From: Phenylobacterium glaciei
GTDB taxonomy: Bacteria; Pseudomonadota; Alphaproteobacteria; Caulobacterales; Caulobacteraceae
Assembly (NCBI RefSeq): GCF_016772415.1
Contig: NZ_JAGSGD010000001.1
Location: 1,364,001-1,428,000, forward strand
DNA length: 64,000 nucleotides
Reading direction: 5' to 3'
Below the pieces are notes generated by a model. It searched no databases, was not told where the DNA came from, and saw nothing but the letters and a program-made list of their open reading frames with translations. The position numbers were made by a program, and so were the translations under genes. The first letter of the stretch is position 1. Every line of letters starts with the position of its first letter. Below, piece after piece: positions 37,115 to 46,093 of this stretch.

Positions 37115-37936
37115 ATGCCGAATAGCGTCAATACAAACGTAGGGGCGATGATCGCCCTCCAAAATCTCAATCAAACCAGTAGTGAGTTGATGCAAGTCCA
37201 GGCCCGCATCAATACGGGCAAGAAGATCGCCTCGGCCAAGGACAACGGCGCGATCTGGGCCATCGCCCAGAACCAGCGCGCCACCTCGTCCTCCCTGAAC
37301 GCGGTCCGCGATTCCCTTCAGCGGTCCCAGTCCACGGTCGACGTGGCCATCGCCGGCGGCGAGGCGGTCTCCGACCTGTTGCTGCAGATGAAGGAGAAGG
37401 CGCTCGCCGCGTCGGACTCCAGCCTCGACACCGCCTCACGCACCGCGCTGAACGAGGACTTCAAGGCGCTCCGCGATCAGGTCGCGAAGTCGGTTTCCAA
37501 CGCAACCTTCAACGGTGTGAACATGATCGGTTCTGGTGGAACCACTATCGCCGCCCTGGCCAATGACGACGGCACCTCGAAGATCACGGTCCAGGCGCAG
37601 GACCTCTCCCTGGGCGGCATCGGGCTCGCCTCGACCTCGTCGGTGGGAACCCAGACCCTGGCGGTCCAGATGGTCACCGATGTCGGGACGGCGATCGGCA
37701 ATGTCTCGACGGCCCTGTCGAAGCTGGGCACGGGTTCCAAGGCGATCTCGGCCCACCTAAGCTTCGTGGGCAAGCTGCAGGATTCCATCGACGCCGGGGT
37801 CGGCAATCTGGTGGACGCCGACCTTGCCCGGGAAAGCGCCCGGCTGACCTCGCTGCAGACCAAGCAGCAGCTGGGGGTGCAGGCGCTGTCGATCGCCAAC
37901 ACCTCGTCGGCGACGGTGCTGAATCTGTTCAGGTAG
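37115..37936 (+). CDS. Flagellin
   Basis: 273 aa. The N-terminal D0/D1 helix is readable ([16 protein letters not shown] ... [26 protein letters not shown]), and the C-terminal counterpart ([32 protein letters not shown]). It has a short variable middle, as in Caulobacter flagellins. It is not accompanied by other flagellar genes in this window, so it is an isolated filament gene, perhaps one of several paralogues. Base composition of the 5' UTR is unusually AT-rich. The start ATG follows GGGG at about nine bases. Confidence 0.95.
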   Translation: MPNSVNTNVGAMIALQNLNQTSSELMQVQARINTGKKIASAKDNGAIWAIAQNQRATSSSLNAVRDSLQRSQSTVDVAIAGGEAVSDLLLQMKEKALAASDSSLDTASRTALNEDFKALRDQVAKSVSNATFNGVNMIGSGGTTIAALANDDGTSKITVQAQDLSLGGIGLASTSSVGTQTLAVQMVTDVGTAIGNVSTALSKLGTGSKAISAHLSFVGKLQDSIDAGVGNLVDADLARESARLTSLQTKQQLGVQALSIANTSSATVLNLFR

Positions 37937-37946
37937 ATCGGTGGCT

Positions 37947-37969
37947 GGACCGCCCGTCTCGGGCGGTCC
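37947..37969 (+). terminator. Hairpin after the flagellin gene
   Basis: GGACCGCCC-GTCTC-GGGCGGTCC is a perfect 9-bp stem with a 5-base loop, starting ten bases after the stop codon. There is no T-run, so whether it terminates by itself is uncertain. Confidence 0.5.
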
Positions 37970-37975
37970 GAGTCC

Positions 37976-38079
37976 GAGAGCGCGTTCCGAAAAGTGGGAA
38001 CCGGTTTTCGGATAAAACGCGCGTCAAAACAAAAAACCAGAGCGGCGATCTGATTCCATCAGATCGAAACCCGCTCTGA
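37976..38079. repeat. Dispersed alphaproteobacterial palindromic repeat
   Basis: Two hairpins in a row: AGAGCGCGTT ... AACGCGCG, containing GAACCGGTTTTCGG-type palindromic sequence, and AGAGCGG ... CCGCTCT, containing GATCTGA ... TCAGATC. Elements of this design are spread through many alphaproteobacterial genomes, here between the convergent flagellin and icd genes. Confidence 0.65.
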
Positions 38080-38080
38080 C

Positions 38081-39301
38081 TCAGGCCGGTTGGGCCAGGG
38101 CCTTGTCGAGGTTCACGGCGACCTTGTCGATGAAGCCCTCGGTGGTCAGCCAGCCCTGGCTGTCGCCCACCAGCAGCGCCAGGTCCTTGGTCATGGAGCC
38201 GCTTTCCACGGTCTCCACGCAGACGCGCTCCAGGGTGCGGGCGAAGCGGTCCAGCTCGGGGTTGCCGTCCAGCTTGGCGCGGTGTTCGAGACCCCGCGTC
38301 CAGGCGAAGATCGAGGCGATGGAGTTGGTCGAGGTGCTTTCGCCCTTCTGGTGCTGGCGGAAGTGGCGGGTGACGGTGCCGTGGGCGGCCTCGGCCTCCA
38401 TGGTCTTGCCATCCGGGGTGATCAGCACCGAGGTCATCAGGCCCAGCGAGCCGAAGCCCTGGGCGACCTGGTCGGACTGCACGTCGCCGTCGTAGTTCTT
38501 GCAGGCCCAGATGAAGCCGCCTGACCACTTCAGGGCCGAGGCCACCATGTCGTCGATCAGCCGGTGCTCATAGGTGATGCCGGCTTCCTTGAACTGCGCG
38601 GCGTACTCGGCGGCGAAGATCTCGGCGAAGATGTCCTTGAAGCGGCCGTCATAGCCCTTGAGGATCGTGTTCTTGGTCGACAGGTACAGCGGATAGGTGC
38701 GCTGCAGGGCGTAGGCGAACGACGCGTGGGCGAAGTCGCGGATCGAGTCGTCCAGGTTGTACATGGCCATGGCCACGCCGGCGCCGGGATAGTCGAACAC
38801 CTCGTGCTCGATGACCTGGCCGTCCTTGCCTTCCCACTTGATGGTCATCTTGCCGGGGCCAGGCACCTTGAAGTCGGTGGCGCGGTATTGGTCGCCAAAG
38901 GCGTGGCGGCCGATGATGATCGGCTGGGTCCAGCCGGGAATCAGCCGGGGCACGTTCTTGCAGATGATCGGCTCGCGGAAGACGACGCCGCCCAGGATGT
39001 TGCGGATCGTGCCGTTGGGCGACTTCCACATCTTTTTCAGCTTGAACTCTTCGACCCGGGCCTCGTCGGGGGTGATGGTGGCGCACTTGATGCCGACCCC
39101 GTACTTCAGGATCGCCTCGGCCGACTCGATGGTCACCTTGTCGTCGGTGGCGTCGCGGTGCTCCATGCCCAGGTCGTAATAGGCCAGGTCGATATCGAGA
39201 TTGGGCAGGATCAGCTTGTCCTTGATCCACTGCCAGATGATGCGGGTCATCTCATCGCCATCGATATCGACGACAGGATTGGCGACTTTGATCTTGGCCA
39301 T
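38081..39301 (-). CDS. icd: NADP-dependent isocitrate dehydrogenase
   Basis: 406 aa. It has the sequence layout of the homodimeric, eukaryote-like [19 protein letters not shown] at the N-terminus, [20 protein letters not shown], and [17 protein letters not shown] near the cofactor site. It decarboxylates isocitrate to 2-oxoglutarate in the TCA cycle, making NADPH. Full length. The upstream region (39302-39494) holds one REP arm. Confidence 0.97.
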   Translation of the reverse strand: MAKIKVANPVVDIDGDEMTRIIWQWIKDKLILPNLDIDLAYYDLGMEHRDATDDKVTIESAEAILKYGVGIKCATITPDEARVEEFKLKKMWKSPNGTIRNILGGVVFREPIICKNVPRLIPGWTQPIIIGRHAFGDQYRATDFKVPGPGKMTIKWEGKDGQVIEHEVFDYPGAGVAMAMYNLDDSIRDFAHASFAYALQRTYPLYLSTKNTILKGYDGRFKDIFAEIFAAEYAAQFKEAGITYEHRLIDDMVASALKWSGGFIWACKNYDGDVQSDQVAQGFGSLGLMTSVLITPDGKTMEAEAAHGTVTRHFRQHQKGESTSTNSIASIFAWTRGLEHRAKLDGNPELDRFARTLERVCVETVESGSMTKDLALLVGDSQGWLTTEGFIDKVAVNLDKALAQPA

Positions 39302-39481
39302 GAGGGCGATGCGCTCCGGGGCGTAAAATGGGGTTTGGGGCCGTATACTAGGCGTCGGCCTCCACGCAAAGGCCGCGCACGGCGCCAGCCGGAAACTAGC
39401 GACACAAACCCCTCAAGCGGCCCGGACCACCGCGACCACCGGCCACCGCATCACGGGCCGTCCGGTGTTCAGCGGCACGCT

Positions 39482-39505
39482 TGCGCAATTGATATCATGT
39501 CAGCG
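39482..39505. repeat. Single REP arm
   Basis: TGCGCAATTGATATCATGTC from 39482 matches the arms of the REP family in this window (GCAATTG and GATATCA in common). It has no inverted partner nearby. The stop codon of the CheB-like gene lies inside it. Confidence 0.5.
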
Positions 39506-40079
39506 AAGTCGGGTCCCCGTCTGCGATCCGCCGGATTTCCATCGCGATCCCTTCGGGCGACAGAACGAAGTCGATGCAGCCACTGTCGATGGCGCTCTGC
39601 GGCATGTCAGGCTGACCGGCCGTATCGAGCTTCTGGGCGATCGTGATCCCCCCGACGTCTCTTATGCCGCACAACGCGGCCGCCCCGTCGCCGTCATAGC
39701 CCGAGACGATGACCGCGATCAGCTGGCCGCTCCAGTTCTCCGTCAGCGAGCGCAGGAAGACCGTGATGACATCGGGCCAACCCCATGGTTTCGAGATCGG
39801 CTTCAGTCGGAACTCGCCATTCAGAACGTGGAGATCACGCTTTTCCGGAATGATGAACACGCAGTTTGGGCGCACGTCCAACCGCTCTGAAATCAGCTCC
39901 ACGGGCATGGAGGTGTAGCGCGGCAGGATCTCGTGCAGCCGCGTCGCCACGGTCCGCAGGTGATTTACGATGACGATGGCGACGCCCAGGTCGGCCGGCA
40001 GATTTTGAAGCAGCCGGATATAGGCGTCGAGACCGCCGGCCGAGCCGCCGACACAAACGATGGGGAAGTCTTTAGCCAT
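39495..40079 (-). CDS. Stand-alone CheB-type methylesterase domain protein
   Basis: About 194 aa from the ATG at 40079; a GTG four codons earlier is possible. A CheB C-terminal domain without receiver: GGSAGG with the catalytic serine, VNHL with the histidine, and SGYDGDG with the aspartate. In chemotaxis CheB hydrolyses glutamyl methyl esters on receptors. Here no chemoreceptor genes are present, and the protein follows a kinase with its own CheB domain, so it may act on other proteins. Its last codons lie in a REP arm. Confidence 0.85.
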   Translation of the reverse strand: MAKDFPIVCVGGSAGGLDAYIRLLQNLPADLGVAIVIVNHLRTVATRLHEILPRYTSMPVELISERLDVRPNCVFIIPEKRDLHVLNGEFRLKPISKPWGWPDVITVFLRSLTENWSGQLIAVIVSGYDGDGAAALCGIRDVGGITIAQKLDTAGQPDMPQSAIDSGCIDFVLSPEGIAMEIRRIADGDPTSLT

Positions 40080-40209
40080 AGCCGAGCCCACCTATGCACC
40101 AGCAAGGTAAGCTCGCCGAGGGTCGATGACCTACGACCGCGGACCCCGCGCCAACGGCGCCAAATTGAGAGTTACCATCGCGCTTTTCGCAAACCTGCTC
40201 GGCGCGCTT

Positions 40210-40593
40210 CTACGGACCAGAATTTACCGCCCTGGCGCATAGCTCGCGTATTTCCTTGTCCAGCTGTGCGCCCGTGAAGGGCTTCGAAAGGCGGGCCTCT
40301 TTCTGCAGTCGCTTTGGCAAGGTCTGCTCGCCATAGCCACTCAGCAACAACACCGGCAAACCGCGCTTCAGAAGCATGTCGGCCACGGGATAGGAATGGC
40401 CGCCGCGGATGTTGATGTCGAGGATCGCGCACCCAAGCGCCGCGTTAGCCGCGACCTCCAGCGCCTCGTCAAGCTCGGCGATTGGACCTATGACTTCGTG
40501 ACCAAGGCCTTCCACCGCGTCCTCGATGTCCATTCCAATCAGAGGTTCATCTTCGACCACGAGCACCCTGAATCCTACGGCGTCGTCTGCCAT
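40210..40593 (-). CDS. Single-domain response regulator
   Basis: 127 aa, receiver only: VLVVEDEPLIGMDIE at the start, phospho-acceptor aspartate in CAILDINIRGG, then LLLSGYG and a lysine in RLSKPF. It is likely phosphorylated by the kinase gene just upstream (2 bases away). It has no DNA-binding output, so it probably acts by protein contacts or as a phosphate sink. Confidence 0.9.
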   Translation of the reverse strand: MADDAVGFRVLVVEDEPLIGMDIEDAVEGLGHEVIGPIAELDEALEVAANAALGCAILDINIRGGHSYPVADMLLKRGLPVLLLSGYGEQTLPKRLQKEARLSKPFTGAQLDKEIRELCARAVNSGP

Positions 40594-40595
40594 CG

Positions 40596-43500
40596 CTAAG
40601 TTCCCAACGGAACTGCGGAGCGGATGCGGCCAATGTCCTCAGAAAACGGCACCGAAATCTGGCATCGAACCCCGGCTTCGAGGAATTCACGGTTCACTTC
40701 GGCATTGAGCCCTCGAGCCAGACTGATCTCGATGAGCTTTGTACCGAAGCCTCGACGGGAGGGGGGCGCAACAGGCGGGCCGGCGGTTTCTCGCCACATG
40801 ATTTTGAGCTCTGATTTCCCCTTGGCTCCCGTAACGCGCCAGTTCACTTCGAGATGCCCCTCCTCGGTCGAAAGGGCGCCGTACTTGACGGAATTCGTCG
40901 CCAACTCATGGATCGCCAACGCCAGGCTCAGGTTGGCTCTCGATGACAGCACCACATCGTCGCCCGACATGGTGACGTTCGAGCGCTGCATGTAGGGCCG
41001 TAGCTCCGTCGCCACGAGTTCGCGCAGCGAACCTTCGACCCCGCCAAGTTCGGTCAATAGGCCATGGGCGCGCGAGATCGCCTGGATGCGACCTTCGATG
41101 TCGGCCCTCGCGGCCTCGACGCTCCCGCCCGCTTTGAGCGTTTGAGTGACCACTGAAGAGACGACGGCCAGGATGTTTTTTACGCGATGATCCAGTTCGG
41201 CCATCAGCATTTCGGCGCGCTCCTGGGCGGCTTTGCGCTGGGCGATATCGCGGGCTACGGCTGACGCTCCGATGATCGTGCCCGACGCATCACGCATCGG
41301 GGAGATCGTCAGCGACACGTAGATCACCCGGTCGCCCTTGGTCACCCGGCTGATGTCGATATCCGAGATCAGTTCCCCGCGCCGCAGCCGTACCAGATTG
41401 TCCGGCCATTCATTGATCTGAACGTCGTCCAGCAAGGTGGACATTGGTTGCCCGATGATTTCGTCGGCGGTGTAGCCGTAGATCTTCTCCGCACCTGCGT
41501 TCCAACTGGTGATCTTCCCGTCGAGGTCGTGACTGAGGATCGCGTCTTGAGACGAGGCGACGATGGCCGCCAGATGGGCCCTGTCGCGCTCGAGCCGCTT
41601 GCGCTCGGTGATATCGATGAGCGTGATGACCACGCCGTCGATGACGTTGTTGAGATCGCGGTAGGGCTTCACCCGCATCAGATAGGTCGACGCGCCATCC
41701 TCCGACTCGGCCTCGCGCTCCAGGGAGCCGAGGTCGCGCAGCACGGTGGCGATGTCCTTGGTCAAGGCCGAGCCGGCCAGGCGGGATGCGAAATCGCCGA
41801 TCGGCCGACCTTCGTCGCCCTCCCGCACGTTGAAGATTTCAGTGATCGCTGGCGTGAACCGGCGGATGCACGACTCATTGTCGAGAAAGAGGGTGGCGAT
41901 CGAGGTGCTATCGAACAGATTGGCCAGATCGCTGTTGGACCGGACGAGACTGTCGGCTCGGTTGTTCAGCTCCGCATTGACGGTTTGCAGCTCCTCATTG
42001 ATCGACTGCAGTTCTTCCTTTGAGGTCTCGAGCTCTTCAACCGTTGAATGAAGCTCTTCGTTGACCGATTGGAATTCCTCGTTGGAGCTCTGTAATTCCT
42101 CGTTCGCTGTTTCCAGCTCTTCGGTGATGGTCTGCAGCTTCTCCCGCGCGGCGATCAGATCGCCATGGTCTGTGTCGGAGGCGGGGGAACTGGCGTGGAA
42201 TTGATGGGTGACATCGGACGCAACGCGTGGGGTGAGTTCCTGGAAGGCGAGCAGGAGACATCGCTGCCCTCCGACCGGCTCCGCCATGGGCTCGGCGATC
42301 AGATTTATTGTCTGGGCCTGGCCCGCGACCTCGAAGGTCACATGCTCCTGAACCGGCCGCTGGGCTTCGAGCGCCTTTCGGACAAGTGACCGGACCGGCG
42401 AGCGCAGTTGGGCGTGCAGCATCCGAAAGAGATTGAGGCTGGCGCCGCCGCTGACCGGCTCCATGAACTTCGCGACCTGACCCGAGAAGCGCTGGATCTC
42501 GTGCTGACCGTCGAAGACGATATAGGCAGGTGCATATTGCGCCATCATCCGGGCGGCCTGGGCGTCGATGCCCTCGGCCTCGGTGGGCGGCTTGGTCGAT
42601 GACGCCTTCGTCATTCGGAGACTGGATGGGGATCGCGGAACCTCAGCGGCCACATCGAGCCGCCTGAAAATCCGACTACGCTTGTCGAACACCTTGAAGA
42701 GCCGCGTGCTCGCCGCAAGGGTCTCGGATGGACCGAGCCACAGGAGACCATCAGGTTTGATTCCGTAATGAAAGGTTGCGATGACGCGTTGCTGCAACGC
42801 CGGCTCGAAGTAGATCAGAAGGTTGCGGCAAGACACCATGTCGAGTTTCGAAAATGGTGGGTCCTTTACGAGGTCGTGGGTCGAGAAAACGCACATCTCG
42901 CGGATATGTTTTGCGACCCGGTAGCGCTGCCCTTCCTTGACGAAGTGTTTCTCGAGCCGTTCCGTCGTGGTGTCGGCTTCTATGGAGTCGCTGTAGAGGC
43001 CGGCGCGGGCGACCGTAATCGCCCGGTCATCGATATCGGTCGCGAAGACCGTGACCTGTCGTGGCGATTCGGCCTTCGCCAACGCCTCTTTGAACAGGAT
43101 AGCGAGCGAATAGGCTTCCTCGCCGGTCGCGCAGCCGGCCACCCACACGCGCAGGGGTTGGTCCGGATCACCCCTGGCGATCAAATCCGGCAACGCGGTC
43201 TCCGCCAGGGCCTCGAACATCGCCGCGTCGCGGAAAAACCGCGTTACGCCGATCAGAATCTCCCGGAACAGCAGTTCGGGTTCATCCGGCAATGAGCGCA
43301 GCAACCCGATGTATTGCCGGGGATCCTTGACGCGAAGCACCTGCATCCGTCGGTGGACCCGTCGCATCAGGGTGCTGGACTTGTATTGACTGAAGTCTCG
43401 CCCGATCCGGCTGTTGAGCACGGCGCAGATCGTCATCAGGTATTTGGCCCGGCCTGTTCCAGCCCCTTCAGACAGGTCATTGATTGCGGCATTGTCCTGG

Positions 43501-44156
43501 AAGTCGCGATATTCCAGCAAACGCGCCGGCATCTCCTGGGGTTGGAGCACATTGTCCACAAAGCCGCCCGCGGTCGCGCTCTGAGGCATGCCAAACTTGG
43601 CGCGATGGTCGAAGGCGGCCTCGCTGAGCGTCAGCCCGCCGCCCTCCTTGATGGCTTGGACCCCGATCGTGCCGTCGCTGCCGAACCCCGAAAGAATGAT
43701 CCCGACGGCGTTCTCACCCTGGTCCTCGGCCAACGACACAAGGAAAGTGTCGATCGAGGACTGCCGGGCGGTCGGCGTCTCAGGTGGCGCGACGCGCAGA
43801 ACGCCGCCCTCGATTTTCAGGATCGCGTTCTGAGGGATGACCGCGACAGTGTTTGGAGCCGCTATGGTTCCGTCGACGGCCTTCACCACGGGCATCGCGG
43901 TGCATTCGCCAAGGATCTCGGCCAGCGCACTGTTGTAGTCGGGGTCCAGATGCTGGACCAGGACGAACGCCATGCCGCTATCGGCGGGCATCTCGGAAAA
44001 GAATGACCGGAAGGCGTCTAGACCGCCGGCAGACGCGCCGATGCCCACGATCAGATGGCCCGCGCGCCCCGTCCCGGTGTCGATTGGGCCGCCGCCCGAC
44101 GTGTTCGTCGCAGCCTGGACGCGTGGAGGTGATCTAGGCTTGGCCATGCCTATCAT
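40596..44156 (-). CDS. CheB-CheR-PAS-histidine kinase fusion protein
   Basis: 1186 aa. Order: CheB methylesterase (about 35-215; Ser42 in GASAGG, His69, Asp161 in SGFGSDG), CheR methyltransferase (about 230-500; VWVAGCATGEEAYS), a PAS-like region, a long coiled coil with repeated ELETANEELQSS-type heptads, two PAS domains, and a C-terminal HWE/HisKA_2 kinase with phospho-acceptor His990 (ELDHRVKN) and HELATNSVKYGAL. It combines receptor-methylation chemistry with two-component signalling in one polypeptide. The response regulator follows 2 bases later. No transmembrane segment is visible. The input is unknown. Confidence 0.95.
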   Translation of the reverse strand: MIGMAKPRSPPRVQAATNTSGGGPIDTGTGRAGHLIVGIGASAGGLDAFRSFFSEMPADSGMAFVLVQHLDPDYNSALAEILGECTAMPVVKAVDGTIAAPNTVAVIPQNAILKIEGGVLRVAPPETPTARQSSIDTFLVSLAEDQGENAVGIILSGFGSDGTIGVQAIKEGGGLTLSEAAFDHRAKFGMPQSATAGGFVDNVLQPQEMPARLLEYRDFQDNAAINDLSEGAGTGRAKYLMTICAVLNSRIGRDFSQYKSSTLMRRVHRRMQVLRVKDPRQYIGLLRSLPDEPELLFREILIGVTRFFRDAAMFEALAETALPDLIARGDPDQPLRVWVAGCATGEEAYSLAILFKEALAKAESPRQVTVFATDIDDRAITVARAGLYSDSIEADTTTERLEKHFVKEGQRYRVAKHIREMCVFSTHDLVKDPPFSKLDMVSCRNLLIYFEPALQQRVIATFHYGIKPDGLLWLGPSETLAASTRLFKVFDKRSRIFRRLDVAAEVPRSPSSLRMTKASSTKPPTEAEGIDAQAARMMAQYAPAYIVFDGQHEIQRFSGQVAKFMEPVSGGASLNLFRMLHAQLRSPVRSLVRKALEAQRPVQEHVTFEVAGQAQTINLIAEPMAEPVGGQRCLLLAFQELTPRVASDVTHQFHASSPASDTDHGDLIAAREKLQTITEELETANEELQSSNEEFQSVNEELHSTVEELETSKEELQSINEELQTVNAELNNRADSLVRSNSDLANLFDSTSIATLFLDNESCIRRFTPAITEIFNVREGDEGRPIGDFASRLAGSALTKDIATVLRDLGSLEREAESEDGASTYLMRVKPYRDLNNVIDGVVITLIDITERKRLERDRAHLAAIVASSQDAILSHDLDGKITSWNAGAEKIYGYTADEIIGQPMSTLLDDVQINEWPDNLVRLRRGELISDIDISRVTKGDRVIYVSLTISPMRDASGTIIGASAVARDIAQRKAAQERAEMLMAELDHRVKNILAVVSSVVTQTLKAGGSVEAARADIEGRIQAISRAHGLLTELGGVEGSLRELVATELRPYMQRSNVTMSGDDVVLSSRANLSLALAIHELATNSVKYGALSTEEGHLEVNWRVTGAKGKSELKIMWRETAGPPVAPPSRRGFGTKLIEISLARGLNAEVNREFLEAGVRCQISVPFSEDIGRIRSAVPLGT

Positions 44157-44187
44157 TCGGCGTGAACCGCCGCCAACGCAATGACCC

Positions 44188-44272
44188 GCTTTACGATGCT
44201 TTACGGTTGCTCGCGGGGCTTTGCGGGGACATGGACTTTACGGGGGACTTTACGGGGGCTTTACGGGGACAT
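44188..44272. repeat. Degenerate short tandem repeat (CTTTACGGGG-like units)
   Basis: Five to six irregular units of the type CTTTACGG(GG) or CTTTGCGGGG lie in the region upstream of the kinase gene and end at the REP cluster. Their regularity is weak, and they might be part of a degraded element or a promoter-associated repeat. Confidence 0.4.
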
Positions 44273-44368
44273 GATATCAATTGCGTAATCAGAATTACGG
44301 TGACGCAATATCAATTGCAGCAACCTCAGGAATTACGGTGACGCAATATCAATTGCGGCAACTTCGGC
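44269..44368. repeat. Three REP arms in tandem beside the RAYT gene
   Basis: ACATGATATCAATTGCG (44269) is followed by two 38-bp units at 44293-44330 and 44331-44368 (each beginning AATTACGGTGACGCAATATC, 34 of 38 bases the same). These contain the conserved ATATCAATTGC core of the other arms. The position 45 bases before a REP-associated transposase gene is diagnostic for the RAYT/REP association. Confidence 0.75.
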
Positions 44369-44412
44369 TTCCCGGTATCCTCGCGGCACGACTTTGCACC
44401 CAGGGGGCCTCC

Positions 44413-45096
44413 ATGGCGCGTCGCGCACGCATGATCTTTCCGGGCCTCGCGCACCACGTGACGCAGCGGGGCAATCGCCGCGAGCCGATCTTCTTCGAGG
44501 ACGGCGACCAGCAGATCTATCTCGACCTGCTGGCGACCCAGCTCAAGCGTTACGGCGTGGCCTGCTGGGGCTATTGCCTGATGCCCAATCACGTCCACCT
44601 GATCCTGACGCCGTCTGATGAGACCGGCCTGCCGCGCGCCGTGGGCGAGGCCCATCGCCGCTACGCCGCCTTTGTCGGCGCGCGCGGGGGATGGACCGGG
44701 CACCTGTTCCAGGGGCGGTTCGGCTCGGTGGCGATGGACGAGGCCCATCTGCTGGCGGCGTTGCGCTATGTCCCCCTCAACCCGGTGAGGGCGGGCCTGG
44801 TGGCGCGTGCGCAGGACTGGCCGTGGTCAAGCGCCGGCGCCCACCTGGCCGGCCGCGACACGCCCTATGTCGAGGTGGCGCCGGCCCTGTCGCGGGTTGG
44901 AGATTTCGCCGGGCTGATCGCGCCGGCCGACGACATTGATCCCCAGTGGACCGCCATCCTGCGGGCCGAACTCATCGGCCGCCCGGTCGGGGCCAAGGCC
45001 TGGATCGAGCAGCTGGAAGCCCAGTCCGGCCGCGCCCTGTCGCCGCAGAAGCGCGGCCCTAAGCCGAAGGGGAACAAGGTGGGTGCGGCGGATTAG
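44413..45096 (+). CDS. REP-associated tyrosine transposase (RAYT)
   Basis: 227 aa. A Y1-type HUH transposase: HHVTQRGNRREPIFFEDGD, the HUH motif with His60 and His62 (MPNHVHLIL), and the Y1-type nucleophile region ALRYVPLNPVRAGLV with Tyr119. RAYTs cut and join single-stranded REP DNA and are thought to spread REP/REPIN sequences, being themselves single-copy and not flanked by IS ends. The REP arms immediately upstream and at five other sites in this window fit this. I chose the ATG at 44413; the frame upstream runs into the repeats. Confidence 0.9.
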   Translation: MARRARMIFPGLAHHVTQRGNRREPIFFEDGDQQIYLDLLATQLKRYGVACWGYCLMPNHVHLILTPSDETGLPRAVGEAHRRYAAFVGARGGWTGHLFQGRFGSVAMDEAHLLAALRYVPLNPVRAGLVARAQDWPWSSAGAHLAGRDTPYVEVAPALSRVGDFAGLIAPADDIDPQWTAILRAELIGRPVGAKAWIEQLEAQSGRALSPQKRGPKPKGNKVGAAD

Positions 45097-45165
45097 GCGA
45101 TCCTGTCGCCGGGATACCCAGCGTGGACTGGGTGTCAGGATCGGTGGTTAGGTCGTGACTGTCCC

Positions 45166-45190
45166 CACCCGCGGCGTCGTGGGGCGGGTG
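45166..45190. terminator. Possible bidirectional terminator between RAYT and the next convergent gene
   Basis: CACCCGC at 45166-45172 can pair with GCGGGTG at 45184-45190, followed by TTCTTA. The stem is short and the T-run is weak, so it is tentative. Confidence 0.35.
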
Positions 45191-45193
45191 TTC

Positions 45194-45595
45194 TTATCGA
45201 CCACAGACGACGCGCACGATCTCTCGGGATTCGGTTTCGTCTCGGACACCTTTCCGCCATTCGTACTGTTTCGGCACGGTGTAGTTGGAGGCCACCCACG
45301 CGTCGAAGTTCGTCGTTTGGCGATCACCCATTTCGCCCGTCGCGCAATCGACGGCGACATTGATCTCGGGCGCGTTGCCCATCAGCGTGCCGCTTACATC
45401 CGGGGCGATGTTCTTTTTCTTGCTCCCCGCACCGGCGCAGTAGGTCAGCCCGCCCTTGACGTCACAACTGGCGGTATCAACCCACCGCCAGCCATCTTGC
45501 GAGACGACGACCCAAGTTGCTGCGCTGGCCGGTAGCGCGATCAGGTTTGCGATCACGGCGGCGAACGCGGCCGTACGAACAAGAGAACAGTTCAT
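45194..45595 (-). CDS. Small secreted protein of unknown function
   Basis: 133 aa from the ATG at 45595, with GGAGG seven bases upstream. Signal peptide (AAFAAVIANLIALPASA) then a compact domain with five cysteines (CDVKGGLTYCAG, DCATGE and a final VVCGR), which could form disulfides. I do not recognise the family; some resemblance to small secreted proteins annotated in Caulobacterales is possible but unproven. Confidence 0.75.
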   Translation of the reverse strand: MNCSLVRTAAFAAVIANLIALPASAATWVVVSQDGWRWVDTASCDVKGGLTYCAGAGSKKKNIAPDVSGTLMGNAPEINVAVDCATGEMGDRQTTNFDAWVASNYTVPKQYEWRKGVRDETESREIVRVVCGR

Positions 45596-45721
45596 CGATA
45601 CACCTCCACAATCGTGAGCGGCCGAGTCAATCGGCGGAACAGACTGTCCGCAAGTAAGGACACATACCCCTAAACCGCCCCGGACGAACCCCACCCCCGG
45701 CCGCCGCATCACCGGCGCGAC

Positions 45722-45793
45722 CCGGACTCCGCGACACCCTGACGGCCACTTGTCGGCCTTCGTGGGCCGGCCGTGGCGCTCGCAACACCTGAC
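45722..45793. repeat. 72-bp direct repeat, copy 1
   Basis: The sequence beginning CCGGACTCCGCGACACCCTG and ending CGCTCGCAACACCTGAC occurs identically at 48198-48269 in the same direction. The LysR regulator, membrane protein and VOC genes lie between the two. Confidence 0.9.
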
Positions 45794-45927
45794 TCAGTTT
45801 CCGGCGACACCTTACCCAATCACCGCGTCTACAGCAGGGTAGGCTGACCGCCGTCCGTGATCTTCGCCTGTCCTCCGGGCGCGCGCCGACAGCGGGCGGC
45901 CCAGCATCCGTTCCGGCCAACAGTCCG

Positions 45928-45998
45928 CTGACATGATATCAATCGCCTAACCGCGCCCGTTCGCATTCGTGCAATTGATAACACGTCACCGGAATTCC
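45928..45998. repeat. REPIN-like inverted pair of REP arms
   Basis: Left arm CTGACATGATATCAATCGC (45928) and right arm GTGCAATTGATAACACGTCA (from 45969) are inverted and share the GATATCAAT/ATTGATAAC core of the other arms. Confidence 0.6.
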
Positions 45999-46093
45999 CA
46001 GACAATGGAACTGGGGTCGCCGATGGCCAAAAGATCGCTGTTGGCGAAAACGGGCCGACCACCCCGCCAAACCTCCGCACCGATGATCCTGCT

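Larger units (their letters stand above)
45596..46093. other. Gene-free segment with repeats
   Basis: 498 bases without a gene. It holds one copy of the 72-bp direct repeat (45722-45793) and a REPIN-like inverted pair (45928-45998); otherwise I see nothing coding. Confidence 0.6.

Noticed and set aside
44281..45096. The RAYT gene as an ordinary IS200/IS605 insertion
   Set aside because: The motif layout is of the REP-associated type, there is one copy in the window, and no TnpB or IS ends accompany it.
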